Of a DNA stretch of 64,000 bases, positions 10,644-23,397 are shown in pieces. The first letter of the stretch is position 1, and each line of letters begins with the position of its first letter. Under the pieces are notes generated by a model that did not search any database, had not been told where the DNA came from, and saw nothing but the letters and a program-made list of their open reading frames with translations. Source of the stretch: Hyphodiscus hymeniophilus (Eukaryota > Ascomycota > Leotiomycetes > Helotiales > Hyphodiscaceae); assembly GCA_016508695.1 (NCBI GenBank), contig VNKQ01000012.1, forward strand, positions 1,178,001-1,242,000, in the 5' to 3' direction. The translations under genes were made by a program, and so were the position numbers.

Positions 10644-13600
10644 TCACAACTCCGTTTCAACTGACAGAACGTTAGCAAAGTACGTACTGGAACTCTTCGG
10701 AGTAACTCACCCCCAGGCTCTCGTCCCTTCATGCTGAATCTGCCTTTTATTTTATGTCCCAGCACCTTCGCCTCATCCTTGCTAAATTTGAGATGCCTCA
10801 ATGCCTTAATATTCATCGTTCCACGATGCTTCCTACGTAAGTCCGCCTTACTTTCTTGCTCGTCCTGCTTCTGTCTTCTTTTCTTCAATTGCTCGTCCTC
10901 AATCTCCGAATCCGTAAGATCTTCTTGCATGACGATTGAGGATCCATCATCTGAGACTATGGAGGAGCTTGCTGATGCATATCGGTCGAGCTCATGCCCG
11001 AACGCAGCACTAGTATCGTTATGGGAATCCTCGGGAGGAGAATCGACTTCTTGTTCAAAGCCAGGAGCTTCGCGGGGGACTCGGACGGCGTTGTCATCTC
11101 CGGTCTCGTGTTCATCATCATCTGCATCAGCGTCTGCTCGGTCACCGGCGCTCATCTTTACGTTCGCTCCATCGACTTTGTCATCGCTGATCAGTTCCTT
11201 TACGGTCTCTGGTGTCTGTCGTTTCACAATCCGGGTTCTATAGCCTTCGGCAACGCTACAACACCAACTCTCGTACGTCTCGTGATCGTCGTTCGTCTTT
11301 ATCCATTGTTCATGAGAGTTGTCCATCCCCATCTTGAATCGGACAGTCAATTTTATTACCCCAATCTTCTCCGCCTCAACAGACTCATCGTGCTCGGCGT
11401 CTGAGATGTAGTTCTCCAAAAGCTGTTTGGGATGAGTAGTTTTGTACACGGGTAATGTGAGAATGGTGGATGTGTTATCAATCAGATCAGACAGCCAGTA
11501 AACTGCGTATGCCACAGGTTTGCGACCGGTGGCACTGAAAAACTCCAGTCGCAGAGCACTTTGATAACGGTGGCGGACGGGAATAAGAATTCGATGACGC
11601 TGCAGTTCGTGGGCGCCTTCTTTGATATAGCCGAGATTCCATTCTATACCATTGTTGCTAGATTTTTTGTCGATCCAGCGACGAGAAATAGAAGCTTTCC
11701 CAGAATCAGTGAGCAGAGCAATTCGTGAACCAGACAATGCTCCAGTGGAGTCATTTTCGACAACAACTTTGTCTCCGAGGACTTCGACAGAGCCGAGATC
11801 CCATCCCAGTAGATTCTTAGGAAGCTTCAAGTCCACGGATCGGAACAAGACGGACACCATGATACGACCATAACCCATGCCACCGTCAAGAGCATAAATT
11901 GAAGTGTTTTGTGAGGCGGTTTTCAGAACGTCACTCAACTTGATGGTTATTGCGCCCAGGATAGGATCATGTTCCCTGAGCGTACTATTTCGACACGTAA
12001 TCGTGAAAACTGCTGCCCGCCAGTCACGTACGAATCGTTCCGTCTGAGCATTGAATATTGGGGCAGAGCTCTTGACTTTGGTACGGGTTTTGAATACCAA
12101 CTCGTCATTTTGCAGGATCGTGCAGTAGGAAGAAGGCAGTGAGTCCGCTTCTTCGTCGGTGTTTTCTCCAGTGATCTGAGCCGGTGTCCACGGCTGGTAA
12201 GAGCCGAAACTTCCAGTGGGACGCTGAACTTCGAGATTGCGGACTTCATGAATGAGAACTGAACAGATACCCGTCGGGAGTGAGGGATCTGGAGGTGTCG
12301 TGGTAACATCAATTTCATGTTGTGTTGTCACTGTGCCTTTATCATCTTGAAATTCGGGTCGGTCTCTGATCGACTTAGGAATGCTGACGTCTTTTCCGTC
12401 TGTCTTCATGGACTCCTTGAACTGTGCTCGGGGGAAATAACCGATATCCCAATAGAGCTTGCCAGGAAGAGTCTCTCCTTTGTCGTCTTTGAGAGTGTCC
12501 TCTCGTTCGCTGATAGTGCTCGCGTAGTTTTTGATCAGATCTCGAAGGTCGAATTCGACTTTGCCGACCACGTCATCAGAAGTAACCATGTCGGAGTCCC
12601 AAAGCTCAACAGAAAGCTTTTCGCCGGAAGTGAGTTGATCTTGATAGATGAGGAGGCATGTTTGTTCGTTCCAGCGGGGGTTAAGGTCTTGTTCGATGAT
12701 TCGAGAGCAGTAGACTGGCTTTCCAAATTCGGAGAATGCCAGAGTGATGAATGGATCGCTTTTTCCAGATCTATCTTGGGCGGCAATTCCCTCTGCACGT
12801 TTAATCTTGATGTATATGAGCCCCATGGCATCGGTTTCCTTCTTCACCGAGTCTCCTTGAAGAATTTTTGACATGTCCATGATCAGGGACTTGGGAGCCA
12901 CGTAAATATCTAGGGCAGCAGCAATCGAGGAGTTGATGAATCCGGAGATCAGAGGCAAATTGAGAACATTTATTCCCTTTGATGTTAGTGGTACCGCTGA
13001 TGCGTCGATCTTTGGCAAGCCCATAAATGTGAAAGTGAGATTCCTCAGGAAGGGCGGGTTGGGTGTGAGTTGAAATCGAAGTCGGATCGTCCCAATAATG
13101 CCATTCAATTCGACGAATATTGGAAGTGGAACACCAAGAAGGCCTTGAATTCCAAGATAGAAGATGACTTCTAAATGCAAATTCTTCGCCTTGCCAATAA
13201 CACCTGTTGCAGGAATCGCATTATATGCGAAAGACGCTTCAAGGTTATAATACTTCGCATCAGGGTCGTCTTCTCCTTCTAATTCTCTCTGCTCTTTCTT
13301 CTCGTCTTTTTCTTTTTGTGACTTTTCCTTGTCGTTGGCTTTGTCCTTGGCCGTGCTATCTCCTTCCGCTGAGGGAAGAGAGCGCAGAGATAGGATCTTG
13401 AACGATTCGTCGCCAAGCCCAATTGACGACACCTTGACATTATGAATCAGTGCAGGTGGAACAGATGCTTGCATAACGTCCTCGAGGGTATCTGCCACTG
13501 CAGCGAACATCTCTGGATTGATCAACTTCCAGACGATTCCCATCAGGGAGTTCATCCATTCAACAGACTCTGGAACTAGGGACTCAGTTGCCGCGATTGC

Positions 13601-14294
13601 GCGTTTTCGTTCCGCATCCCAGTTGACAGCGTTGGCGTCTTCCTGGACGTTTCGAAGCCAAAGGTGGATTCCACAAGCGACAATTACTCCAGCAAAGAGC
13701 GATGCGAGTATACCTTTCCAGCCTCCGCCCAGAACCAACCAGTTGAGTCCCACGATACCAACGATCACTGCAGCTGTAGTTCCCTGGACCGCACCTTCCA
13801 AAGCATAGAAGCTAGCCTTCAAGTCGGCGGTGGGGACTGGGTGGTAGACCACATCATGATTTTTGCTATGGTGAAGATAATCTTTCGTCCTCGCTGGATC
13901 TGCCTCCGGAGGTGCTAAATCGTCCAAAGCTTGTCTATACGATTCTCCGTCACCTTTTGGCAGACGATCCGCAAGGGGTACAGTAATCTTTGGGCGGCGA
14001 ATAGATTGTTCAAACGATCCATCAACATCTTGTATCACAACTTCGTTCTTGGTGGTAGGATCGACAACTTTTCGTCGAGATGCTGCCTTTGCTGCCTTGA
14101 TTTTCTCCGAATCTTTTCCCGAGGCAGCTTTGGATGCATCGGCATTCTGGAGGTTAAGTCGTTCTGAGAGTTCTGTTGCGAGTTTTTGGATGGTGGGAAC
14201 CTGGGTTGAAGCTGTCAGTGTTGTTGATCGGATCTAAACTGATCTGCTACAGGGGATAGCTGCATACCTTGTTCCTCGCAGAATATGGAGGCAT
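10644..14294 (-). CDS. Tricalbin-like SMP/C2-domain ER contact-site protein (1177 aa)
   Basis: Likely ER-anchored lipid-transfer tether to the plasma membrane, the tricalbin/extended-synaptotagmin type. Exons on minus: 14294-14268 (MPPYSARNK), 14200-10711, 10660-10644 (ending VETEL); introns 67 and 50 nt; total 3534 nt. Order: coiled charged N-terminus, hydrophobic hairpin near residues 142-190 (VIVGIVGLNWLVLGGG), SVEWMNSL start of the SMP lipid-binding domain at about 200-450, a first C2 domain at about 465-580 (DPFITLAF, LWDSDMVTSDD) and a second at about 650-775. The tail is acidic and then basic. The acidic loop residues in the first C2 suggest Ca binding; the second looks less complete. 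It is paired head to head with a paralogue on the plus strand. Confidence 0.88.
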
Positions 14295-14645
14295 CTCGAA
14301 TTATTTGATTCCACGAGCTGATGAAGACGAGCCGACTGCAATTTATTCAATTGAGGCTCATGCCGTGAGAATGATTGTAGCTCGACGAAGCTCTCCTTGG
14401 TTTTGTGGTGTGAGTTGGATGTTCTTGCTTCCAAGAATGCAGGACAGGGTTGGTGACGAAGGGGGCTGCATTACGTCATTTGGGGTGGATCCTTGGCGCA
14501 ACCCTGGACATCAACAGCCCTGAGTTTCTTTGCTTCATCTGCTCCATCTATTTCGAAATTCTCCAATTGACCTCCCAGAACGGTGCGCTGGTATGATCTG
14601 AAGCTTCTTTCTTCTACCTTGAGAGGAAGACTGAGTTCTCCCAAA
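14295..14645. promoter_or_regulatory. Shared promoter of the two tricalbin-like genes
   Basis: A 351-bp gap between two divergent start codons (14294 minus, 14646 plus). Both directions must be transcribed from here. No specific transcription-factor site was identified. Confidence 0.6.
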
Positions 14646-17600
14646 ATGTCAACGTTAAACAGTAACAATAACGCGGAAGGACGCCCAGCTCCCACAGCAA
14701 GCAATCCAGCAGCACCCTTGCCAGCTGCAAATGCTACTGGAGCAGATATTGGCAGTTCCAAACAAGACGGACTGGTTAATCGTGGTCCATCTACAGCTCA
14801 GGTAGTTTCTCAAACCCTGGTTTTTTCAATATCAAGCTGATTATACCCCTTCTCAATAGACGCCTCTTCAGGAATCGTCGAACTCTCAATCTCGTCCACA
14901 AAATGAAGCTTTACGGGCAGATCCAACAAAGTATGGTCAAGCCTATTCTGAGCGGAACCCACCGCCAAATATTCAGGCATTCCAAGAGCATCAGCAGAAG
15001 CGTCAGGAAGCCTCACGGCGTTACTTCGAAACAAACGATAGCAAAGCAGACGCAAAGCAAGATAAGACTAAGGACGAAAGACCTGACACAGATGATGCAC
15101 CAAAAGCTGGCGAGACCGATGATGTTCCAATTGGAGCAGAAAAGTCCAATGTCTTATTCAATCCTACGCCCGATGTGAACCTGGACCTTGTCTTTGACTC
15201 CATCAGCATGGACTTGAGACGCGTTTCTTATATTGTATTCGGAGCAGTTATCGTACTCGACTGGCTTTTTATTGGTGGTGGGTTCATGGGATTTCTGAAG
15301 TCCTTCCTTCCAGCAGGTGGTGTCGCAACAGCAGTCTACCTTGTCCTGAACATGGTCGGATCAAACGCGGCCAAGCGAAAGGTCGACCAAGCAGAGACCA
15401 AGACGGAGAAACTCAAATACGTACCTGAATCTGTGGAATGGATGAACAGTCTAGTAGAGACTTTATGGGATACACTGCAACAGGATTTTTTTGACAACAT
15501 AGCGTCACAGATAAATGATACCATCAAACCCTATATTCCTGAGAGCGTTCCGGCGACAGTCAAGATTACAGAACTCGGTCATGGTAGCCAATCACTCAGA
15601 GTTTTGTCGATGAGATCTCTTCCTGATTCAGAGTTTGGAGCACTCGTACCCTCACATGGAACCGACAAATCTGGATCCGTGGAACAAGCGCAAGAGCGAG
15701 AAAAAGCTGTCGAACGAGAGGAAGGTGGCGTGTTCTACAACTTGGAGATTGCTGTCGCCTATCATGAACCTCCTTTCCGAACTCGAAAGGAACACATGCA
15801 CGTTGATGTCCTGGCAATGATTGGACCTGTTCCTGTCCCAGTCTACGTTCAAGTCAAGGAATTCGTCGCTACCATTAGAGTCCGACTTCAAATGCATCCC
15901 GATCTACCTTTCTTAAAGAACGTTACATTTGCATTGACGGAGAGCCCGAAGATCAATGCCTGCGTATCTCTTGGTGCACCATGGGCACTGGATCTCCTCA
16001 ATCTCCCAATCATAGATTCTGTACTGGTCTCACAAATCAATACAGCTGCAGCTGATTTCGTGCAACCGAAATCGATGAGCATGGACATGACCCTTTACAT
16101 CGGGGGCTCTGACCAGAAAGAAGAAACCGAAGCAATTGGTGTCCTCGTGGTTAAGATCCATCGAGCTCGAAATTTGGCTCGTCAGGACTCTAGAGGGCCT
16201 GGCGCTGATCCGTACCTGACAATCGCCTTTTCCAAATACGAGAAACCAATGTACGCAACTCGAATCATCAAAGGCGATCGAAATCCCGTGTGGGAAGAGT
16301 CAGCGATTATCATGATCCGATCTGAGCACGTCAAGCGTCAAGAGAACGTACTACTCAGGCTGTGGGACTCTGATACTACTGGCTCTGATGATATTTCTGG
16401 TGTGTGCGAATTTCCTTTGCATGAGCTGGTCTTGAATTCGAATAAGATGCACAAAAGAGAAGATCAATTGCAAGGTGATACCGCCGGTACAGATGCTGAA
16501 GGTATTCTCGAGTGGGAGATTGGATACTTTCCTCGAGCACAGTTTCAGAAAGAACTTAGAACAGACGCAACGGATCCGCGAGATCATCACGGTGAGAAGC
16601 AAGAAGTTGCCGAGGAAGAGAAAGTCACAAACGCGCATAATACCGTCCCTGATCCGAACCTTCCGTCTGGAATTCTAGGATTAACAATCCACCAATGCAT
16701 CAATGTCCAAGTTGATAATCCAAACAAGAAGTCTATGGGACATGTCAAAGTCCGTGGTCAAGACTCCGACGGAGAAGATGACGCCGAAGAAGAGACTATC
16801 AGCATTGATTATATTCCCTCGCTGTACGTCTCGGCCGACATCAACGACAAACTAAACTACAGGACTAGAGTCAAAAATATCACCAACAGTCCAACTTTCA
16901 ACTCTAGCCATGAGACGTATATCCGTGACTGGCGCATGGCAACATTGACACTATCAGTCTGGGACACACGCAAGAAATCAGATGATTGCCTCGTAGGCGT
17001 TGTGGCATTAAAGCTCTCCGAATTATTTCACGAATCATCCTCAATCGTAAAATTCTACGACCTTAAAGGGGGTGAAGGAACCGGCCGGATACGAGTCAGC
17101 ATGATCTTTCGCTCCATCGGTATGAAGCTTGAAGAGTCTCTTTTAGGCTACGACATCGGCTCATTTGCCATCTCATCCCCAATCGTTTGCACCGGAGACG
17201 GAATCAACACCCGAAAACTTACCCTACGAACCGCCGGCTCGCAACGTACCATCAAAGGAGGTGAGAAGTCCGAAGGAGGTTACACGTGGAATCTGGACGA
17301 AAAGCAATCCCTACTCCCAGTTCATTATCGGTACATGTCACCCCTCGTTCTCGAGCTCGCAGGTATCACGCAAGCTATCCCGGGACCGTTGGGCAAAAAA
17401 ATGAACAAGAACAAGCACTTCGCCATCCTGTGGCTATACAAACTCACCGATAACCAAGAACAAGAATTTGTACTTCCCATCTACAAAACCGACAACCCCA
17501 ATCGTCTCACGCAGAACGTCGTCAGTGAGTCGGATGCTACGATGAAGCTGGAGAAAGTAGGGGAAGTGAAGTTCAGGGGCAAGTTTAAGGCAGGCTTGGA

Positions 17601-17827
17601 TGAGAGTCATGAAGAGTTTCTAGGGAAGGGAAATTATGATCACTGGAGTGCTTATCAGAGTTGGGTTGCGGCGAGGAAAAGTGGTGAGTATGTGTTCGGG
17701 GTCGTCATGAGCGACAAGAGATAGGAGCTAATTGTATTCAGGGCAAAGGCAATTTCAAGCTGAGCGGAGCACGAATGCAACTGTTGACAGATTGGCAGGG
17801 AAGAGGGAAATTGATCTTGGGTGGTAA
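14646..17827 (+). CDS. Tricalbin-like SMP/C2-domain protein, paralogue (about 1021 aa)
   Basis: A second ER-plasma membrane tether of the tricalbin type. Exon 1 is 14646-14801 (MSTLNSNNNAEGRP), exon 2 is 14860-17683. A probable last exon, 17742-17827, is joined by a GTGAGT intron with an ATTCAG acceptor and ends REIDLGW. Without that intron the frame stops at 17724 and gives 1006 residues. The hydrophobic hairpin is near residues 172-217, followed by SVEWMNSLVETLW (start of SMP), then a C2 domain near 480-570 with DPYLTIAF and LWDSDTTGSDD, then a second C2. The layout matches the minus-strand neighbour, for example YFPRAQF after the first C2 and IRDWRMA / VRDWRAA in the second, so the pair arose by duplication. 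Confidence 0.88.
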
Positions 17828-18918
17828 ATGCTTGAGGACAGGGTTGCTCACGATGCCGGCGTGGGAGTCAAGGTCAAGTCCTTTCGCAAGATTGGGAGAG
17901 CTTTCGCAATCGAGGAGCAGATAAGACTCTAATACCAAAATCGAATACGCTCTTGAACATTTCATTGTGGATCGCCAGATGGCGCGAGAAACGAGCCCGA
18001 ATCATCAATGTTAGTGACTTAGCGTCTGATGCCATCAAGATAGAAGCTGCCCAGTAGTATAACCCTGCGATCGTTGATTTGTTAACAGTATGATCAAGTT
18101 TTACATAGCGTTCATTTATACTGAGTGATACGCACAGTGACCCACCATAAAGAATGGGTCAATGCCATTTTTACACCAAAACCCATCCTTTTCCCAAAGG
18201 TGCCATTTCTTCAATAGAATAGCTCTGAAAATAACAATTTGATCGTTTAAATGCCCCTAAGGAGCTTATTTTTTCCGCTTCTAAGAATTATTAGGAGTGA
18301 AACTATTAATTTCAAGATTTCGCTATTAAGCCTTAGTATCTTTTACTCGGCTAAATTTAATGTGATTTAAGATTTTATACTTATTCCTTTATAGAAAAAA
18401 ATATATATTTATTAACAATTATCCTTTTTCCAAGAAAAGTGAAGAAGCGAAAATATTTTATTTATAAAGCTTTCTAATTATCTTATACAAATATTTTGAG
18501 TTTCTGTATAAAAATACTATAAAAATTAAATGCTAAATAAGTGAGTTTTGGTGTAAAAAAGCGCTTAGGCTCAGACTTATTGTCGGGTACTGTAAGCAGA
18601 CAAACACCTGCTCTGCGATAACGTACGTCTCGACCATTGGGAGCAATCTTACCTAATGTCTTTTTATTCTTCAGCACAGGGGAACCAATAGGCAGTATGC
18701 ACATATGATGTCCAAAACTTCCTGTCATGCTGTCGTGATGCTCCATGGTCGTTTCTTGGTCGTTTCTTGGGAGTTCCCCGAAACTAGATCGCAACGGCCA
18801 ATGACCCAGGTTAACGGATTCACTATATTTAGGAATTTAATTAACTAATATTTATCTTTAATTGATGTTCGTAAATTGAAAGATAGAGCTACATTCATCA
18901 TAACAGATGCCTCGCAGC
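17828..18918. other. Intergenic, AT-rich, with a MITE-like element
   Basis: About 1.1 kb. The middle (about 18230-18560) is strongly AT-rich compared with its neighbours, as expected of RIP-mutated repeats. It includes the terminal-inverted-repeat element at 18168-18559. No gene is supported. Confidence 0.6.
18168..18559. mobile_element. MITE-like element with 15-bp terminal inverted repeats
   Basis: TTTTTACACCAAAAC at 18168-18182 is matched exactly by its reverse complement at 18545-18559; the next ten bases on each side are partly similar. The 392-bp interval is very AT-rich and non-coding. This suits a short non-autonomous DNA transposon, possibly mutated by RIP. A clear target-site duplication was not seen, so the ends are tentative. 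Confidence 0.45.
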
Positions 18919-20637
18919 TCAGAATATCCACCTCAAGACCTTTTCAATCTTCCCCCTCGCCGTCCTCTCCCTCTCCGCTTCCTGCTCAACCTCATCCCCA
19001 GCCTGGTAGACATCAGTCTCCAAATCCATGCTCTCGACCCTTACGATTCTCGTTTTCTTGAACCACTTCCACGCCAAAAACATAACAGCCATGACGGGTA
19101 GCTCGACATAAAAGCTGAAGAAATCCACCACACTAAACGTCGGAGTAAAGCAGCTCCAACCCTGCACCAGAATGATCACCGTGTTCAGCACGACCGAGAT
19201 CCAAGGCCCCCAAGGATACGTCCAGTTCTTGAAAGACAGCAGATGCGTCTTCCCCTGGGCTTCCAAACCACGTCGGAACCGGAGAGAGGTCACCCCAATG
19301 GCGAGCCATGCAAGTTGGTTGGAGACACCGACGAGGTTCTGCAGCCAGGTCCAGAGTTGGCCGGCGCCGATGAACGATGCGCCGAAGCAGAGGCCGCTGA
19401 CTGCGCTGGTGGCTAGGACTGCAACCCAAGGCACCTGGTTCCTGTTTAGATCTGCGAAGAACCTTGGGGCGTGGCCGTCCACGCTCAGAGAATAGAGCAG
19501 TCGAGACCCAGCGAAGAGCGCGTGATTGCCTGCACTGATTACTGATGTGACGATGACGGCATTGATGAAAGATCCTGCTGATTTGGAACCGACCATCTGG
19601 AATACCAACGTGAAGGGAGACACGGAGGAGGATTTGGATGAGAGATTTGGGTAGTTGTTTGGGATGTTCAGACCGATGAGGAGGACTGAAAGTATGTAGA
19701 AGATAAGTATTCGCCAGAACACGTTCTTGACGACGCGGGGGAGGTTCTTGGTGGGGTTCTTGGTCTCTCCCGCAGTGATGGCAATAGATTCTGTTCCACC
19801 GTAGGCAAAGGACGCTGTGACGAAGACGGATGCAAAACCACCAATACCACCGACAAATGGAGAGTCGCCGATGTACCAATTGTGGCCCCCTACGTAGTGA
19901 TGGGCTGTGTTGGCGCCACAATTCACAACAATTCCGAGGATGATGAAAATCTGTTGGACGTTAGTAACCTTAAATAAGCAAATACTTCAAAGCATACCGT
20001 AATCGTAACGACTTTCAGTAGACTGAGCCAGTATTCAAGCTAGACCACCTTTCAGCTCATAATCGAAACCCCCCTGGAGGGTGCCACTTACCTCGCCATA
20101 CGCTCTCACAGTGATGATATTGGCAACAATCAAGAACGCCCAGAAGATCAAGCTCAAAGCCCAACCCGGGAATCCCGTATCCCAATACGCAAAGACCAGT
20201 TGCAAGGCCGTCAGATCCGCAGCCGTGCTCACAGCGTCATTGAACCAATAGTTCCAAGTCAGAGCAAAGCCCAACGCATCATCCACATACCTTCCCGCGA
20301 AAGTACAAAAGCTCCCGGCAATTGGGACGAAGGCGGCCATTTCACCTAGTGCCAACATAGTCAGGAAGACAATGGCGCCTACGATGAAGTAGGATATCAG
20401 CATAGACGCTGGACCGCCCGTTGCGAGGGATTTGCCTGTTCCGAGGAAGAGTCCAGTGCCTATCGTACCGCCTAGAGCTATCATTGAAACCTGGCGGGCG
20501 GAGAGCTTTCGTGCGAGCTTGTCGGCCGAGACGGGGCGGAGTTTGTGGTCTGGTGCTGAAGGGGAGTTCTCGACATCTTTGTTATCACCAACGTCGATCA
20601 CGTGGTCCCACATGTCAGGTTGTAAATGCTCTGACAT
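18919..20637 (-). CDS. Amino-acid permease (yeast YAT/GAP-type family)
   Basis: Plasma-membrane proton-coupled amino-acid uptake protein, 539 residues, 12 predicted membrane segments. Exons on minus: 20637-20092, 20039-19998 (42 nt), 19950-18919; all phase 0, total 1620 nt. The first segment has the family signature MIALGGTIGTGLFLGTG near residues 50-70. Later come FGGTESIAITAGETKNP-like text (AYGGTESIAITAGE), the QVPWVAVL loop and a cytosolic charged tail. Substrate specificity cannot be read from the sequence; GAP1-like general permeases and AGP-type permeases are alternatives. Confidence 0.9.
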
Positions 20638-21829
20638 CTTACTTTCTGCTTGAAAGGTTTCGTGAGAAAAAGAAAAGTAAAGATTTGTTTGCAGGCATAA
20701 GACGATCTCGAGGCAAGAAGTTTGTTGGACAGACGGCCTAGGCGAATCGTTCTGCCACAGAAATATTTGGCTTTCAGATGTGCTGAAAAGGGAGAGGCGA
20801 GGGATTTACAGTAGTAACTTGAAACTGCCTGCGCTATCCATACACAGATGGGAGCTGAATGCGTAGCAACGAAAGACAAAGAGGAAGAGGAGAGCAGAGA
20901 GAAGGAAGGGAAGCTTCGAGTCCACAGTTCGAGTGCTTGTACTCAGACTTTTGCACAAGCGAGTTGCGTGCTCAACAGGCTTCGGAAGGATTTCTGACGT
21001 GATTTGGAAGTTTTGCTCACAGCGATGTTAAGAACCGCTGATGGAAACGGCTCTGGAGCCGTTGGCAATGACATTTGACGTTTGGTCCCGTTCGAGAACG
21101 ACTGGCGCTTCTCAGGTACACCCACTTGAATTTAGCTGAAACGATTCTCCTTCAAAGCTACAAAGCGAAGGCAAAGAACAATCAAATGGAAGATGGACTT
21201 CCTCTTACCAAAGTCTTGTTGATGCTTGCATTTCCCCCTTGATTTTATGTGTCATGGTTGCAAAAGTTTTTGAGTCGGATACGGATACGGTGACCGATCT
21301 GGATCAATTTCCCTCCACTCGCCAAGGGCGTAGGTGGCAAGGCAAGGTTGAATGTGGTCGAATAATGAGGCGGTCAATAACACGAACCTTACAGTTGAAG
21401 ACTCTGTTGCGCTTTCGGTGCCTATGGGATGCAAGTTTCTCAATGTCGTTCTATTGCCAAGGGAGCTTTCTTTGAGCCTCAAATGCTTGCTCTTTTTAGT
21501 CTCTGGAAACCCGAGAGGTTTGTCGGCAGTGCTCGGCCTTTGCTGTTGCAAATAGCACTCGTCTGGCTTTTATACAGGACGGAGAGTTCAGATTCTCCTT
21601 TCATAAGCGGTGCATAAGGATGAATGGTCTGTAGGTCTGTTGTTCGCCAAATCTGTTTCGTTTCCATCTCTCAAAAATGCTGTTGGATACGCCTAGAGAT
21701 TCGTAAGAAGCCTGAGAAGAGAGGCATAGAGGTAATAGAAGCGGGTACGAAACGGTATCTCGTTAATATGGTAAGATTGCTCCAGGTATGTTATACTTTA
21801 GAGTATTTGCTGCAGAAGCGATACTTAGG
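20638..21829. other. Intergenic, no gene recognised
   Basis: About 1.2 kb upstream of the permease. It contains several short frames on both strands without recognisable content. Part of it is the permease promoter. Confidence 0.55.
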
Positions 21830-22204
21830 TTATAAAAACCTTCCTGTACTTCCGGTACTTGTATCCAGCATTGTTAGAACCTTGAGATCTAGCGCTGCTA
21901 GATCTTCATCCTTGGCTCCTATTCCAACTCCAGTAGCACTTGCCAGCTCTTGAGCCAATTTCATCTTCACCGGATCGAAGAATATAGGGTCATCCTTGAC
22001 TCTAAACACGGACTCAAAGAAAAAGCTCAACCACATATCGGCTTCCACTCTGATTCTTGCAGCGAACCGCCGGCCAGGAGTATAGCTTACAATCAGGGGC
22101 AAGGAGAACTTTGGCGGAATCCCCTCGTTGGAGAGCTCATTCTCATGTCTGACAAGTACAACACGTGATGGAGGGCTGTCCCTGAGCACGCCGTGCACTT
22201 TCAA
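21830..22204 (-). other. Unassigned open frame, possible exon
   Basis: A 124-codon minus frame reading PGRRFAARIRVEADMWLS and DDPIFFDPVKMKLAQELA. Its composition looks like real protein rather than chance, but I recognise no family. A second minus frame at 22143-22436 (ending KRVIESARRAQG) lies just upstream in another frame and could be a companion exon or a frameshifted part. No splice junction joins them convincingly. Confidence 0.3.
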
Positions 22205-22374
22205 TCACCCTTTTAGACCAAGGGCAAATCCTTTCCATAGTCGCCCGACACACCAACAAACCCTCCAGGCGTGGAGATTTGCACACCAGTGCCCAAGTAG
22301 CCTTACGCATCGCGAGGCTGAAGTATCGATACAGCGCCTCACGTAGCTGGCTGTCTGCAATCCATTCAGCGACC

Positions 22375-22677
22375 GGTTGCCCGAAAACGAAGTCTCGTCC
22401 GTTGCAAACAACCATCTGTTCGCTGTGGAACATCAACAGAAACTATGGAGCGCAGTTTGCAGACATACTCTACAAGAGCTTTAGGGACCAGATGGGGGAT
22501 GGTCCTGTGGAAGGGCAGGGTGACGTGCAGGCGATAGATCTTGCGAAGGCATATCAGACGGCTGTGTTGGCTGTGCGAAAGAATGAGAAAGGCAGGCTTC
22601 GTCCGCCGTATGCTTGGGCAGGGTTCGTGTTGAATGGGATCTGGCTGTTCCCAATTTACGAGATACCAAACAAGTGA
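22375..22677 (+). pseudogene. C-terminal remnant of a CHAT-domain protein
   Basis: The plus frame reads ICSLWNINRN, YGAQFADILYKSF, AIDLAKAYQTAVLAVRKN and PPYAWAGFVLNGIW before its stop. This order matches the end of CHAT caspase-like domains, which typically run from a TLW segment through FY..L and a long helix to P..WA.FV.NG. The upstream part with the catalytic histidine and cysteine is not found in any frame, so this is probably a broken copy or a terminal exon whose body is lost. CHAT proteins are caspase-fold peptidases, in fungi usually with TPR arrays. Confidence 0.45.
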
Positions 22678-23397
22678 GGCTACAAGTAACCCTAAATTTG
22701 AATATAATTCTATCTTCATTGGCCGAGAGACCACATGAATAGACTTCAGTTTCGGTAGTTATTTCGACCAACCTGGCACGAGCACCTAGAGCGAGGGCAA
22801 ATGAGGTCTGAGATACAAAACATACAGGCTAGGGAAGAAAGCGAAGCTTGAAAAGAATTCAGAGCAAGAAATCTGTCCTCGTTTCCTACATACACTTCGA
22901 ATGCAAGGAAGGAGTTACAAAGCACACTGGTACTTGTCAACTTAATCTCTAGCCTACAGTCCATGAGAAGAACATATCACCTCGAAAATGGTGCAGTAGC
23001 AAGGATATCTGATGCCATCTGAATGACCTGCAAAGGTGTTATTCTTCTCAAGGCTCTGTCTGCCGAAGTTCCAGCCTAATAACCACGTCAACCCCGCCAA
23101 GGTGATAAGGACCGTAACAATTAAAGATTCTTCCCACAAATTAACTTTCTGTTTGTCAAAGGATCATGAAAGGAAGGTGATTACCAACACAGCCAGACTC
23201 GTGATTTTGCCAAAAGTAATAAAAGTCGATTCTTGACTCATTGTCGAGAAGGATCCACCGTGCCGACGACGAATCGCACGCATTCTAGCGAGAAATGTAG
23301 CGAGAAGATATCGACCTTCTTCAAAACCCCAACAGATGTAGGCTTGCGAACTTACATCTTCATTCATCTTTCTACCATCTACATCCAATCTGTCGCC
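22678..23397. other. Intergenic, MFS promoter
   Basis: About 720 bp with only short frames and no recognised content. The final part is the 5' region of the MFS gene, whose frame is open upstream of its ATG. Confidence 0.55.

Noticed and set aside
19133..19921. 262-codon frame inside the permease gene
   Set aside because: Shadow of the permease exon in another frame; low-complexity Arg/His/Ser-rich text with no family resemblance.
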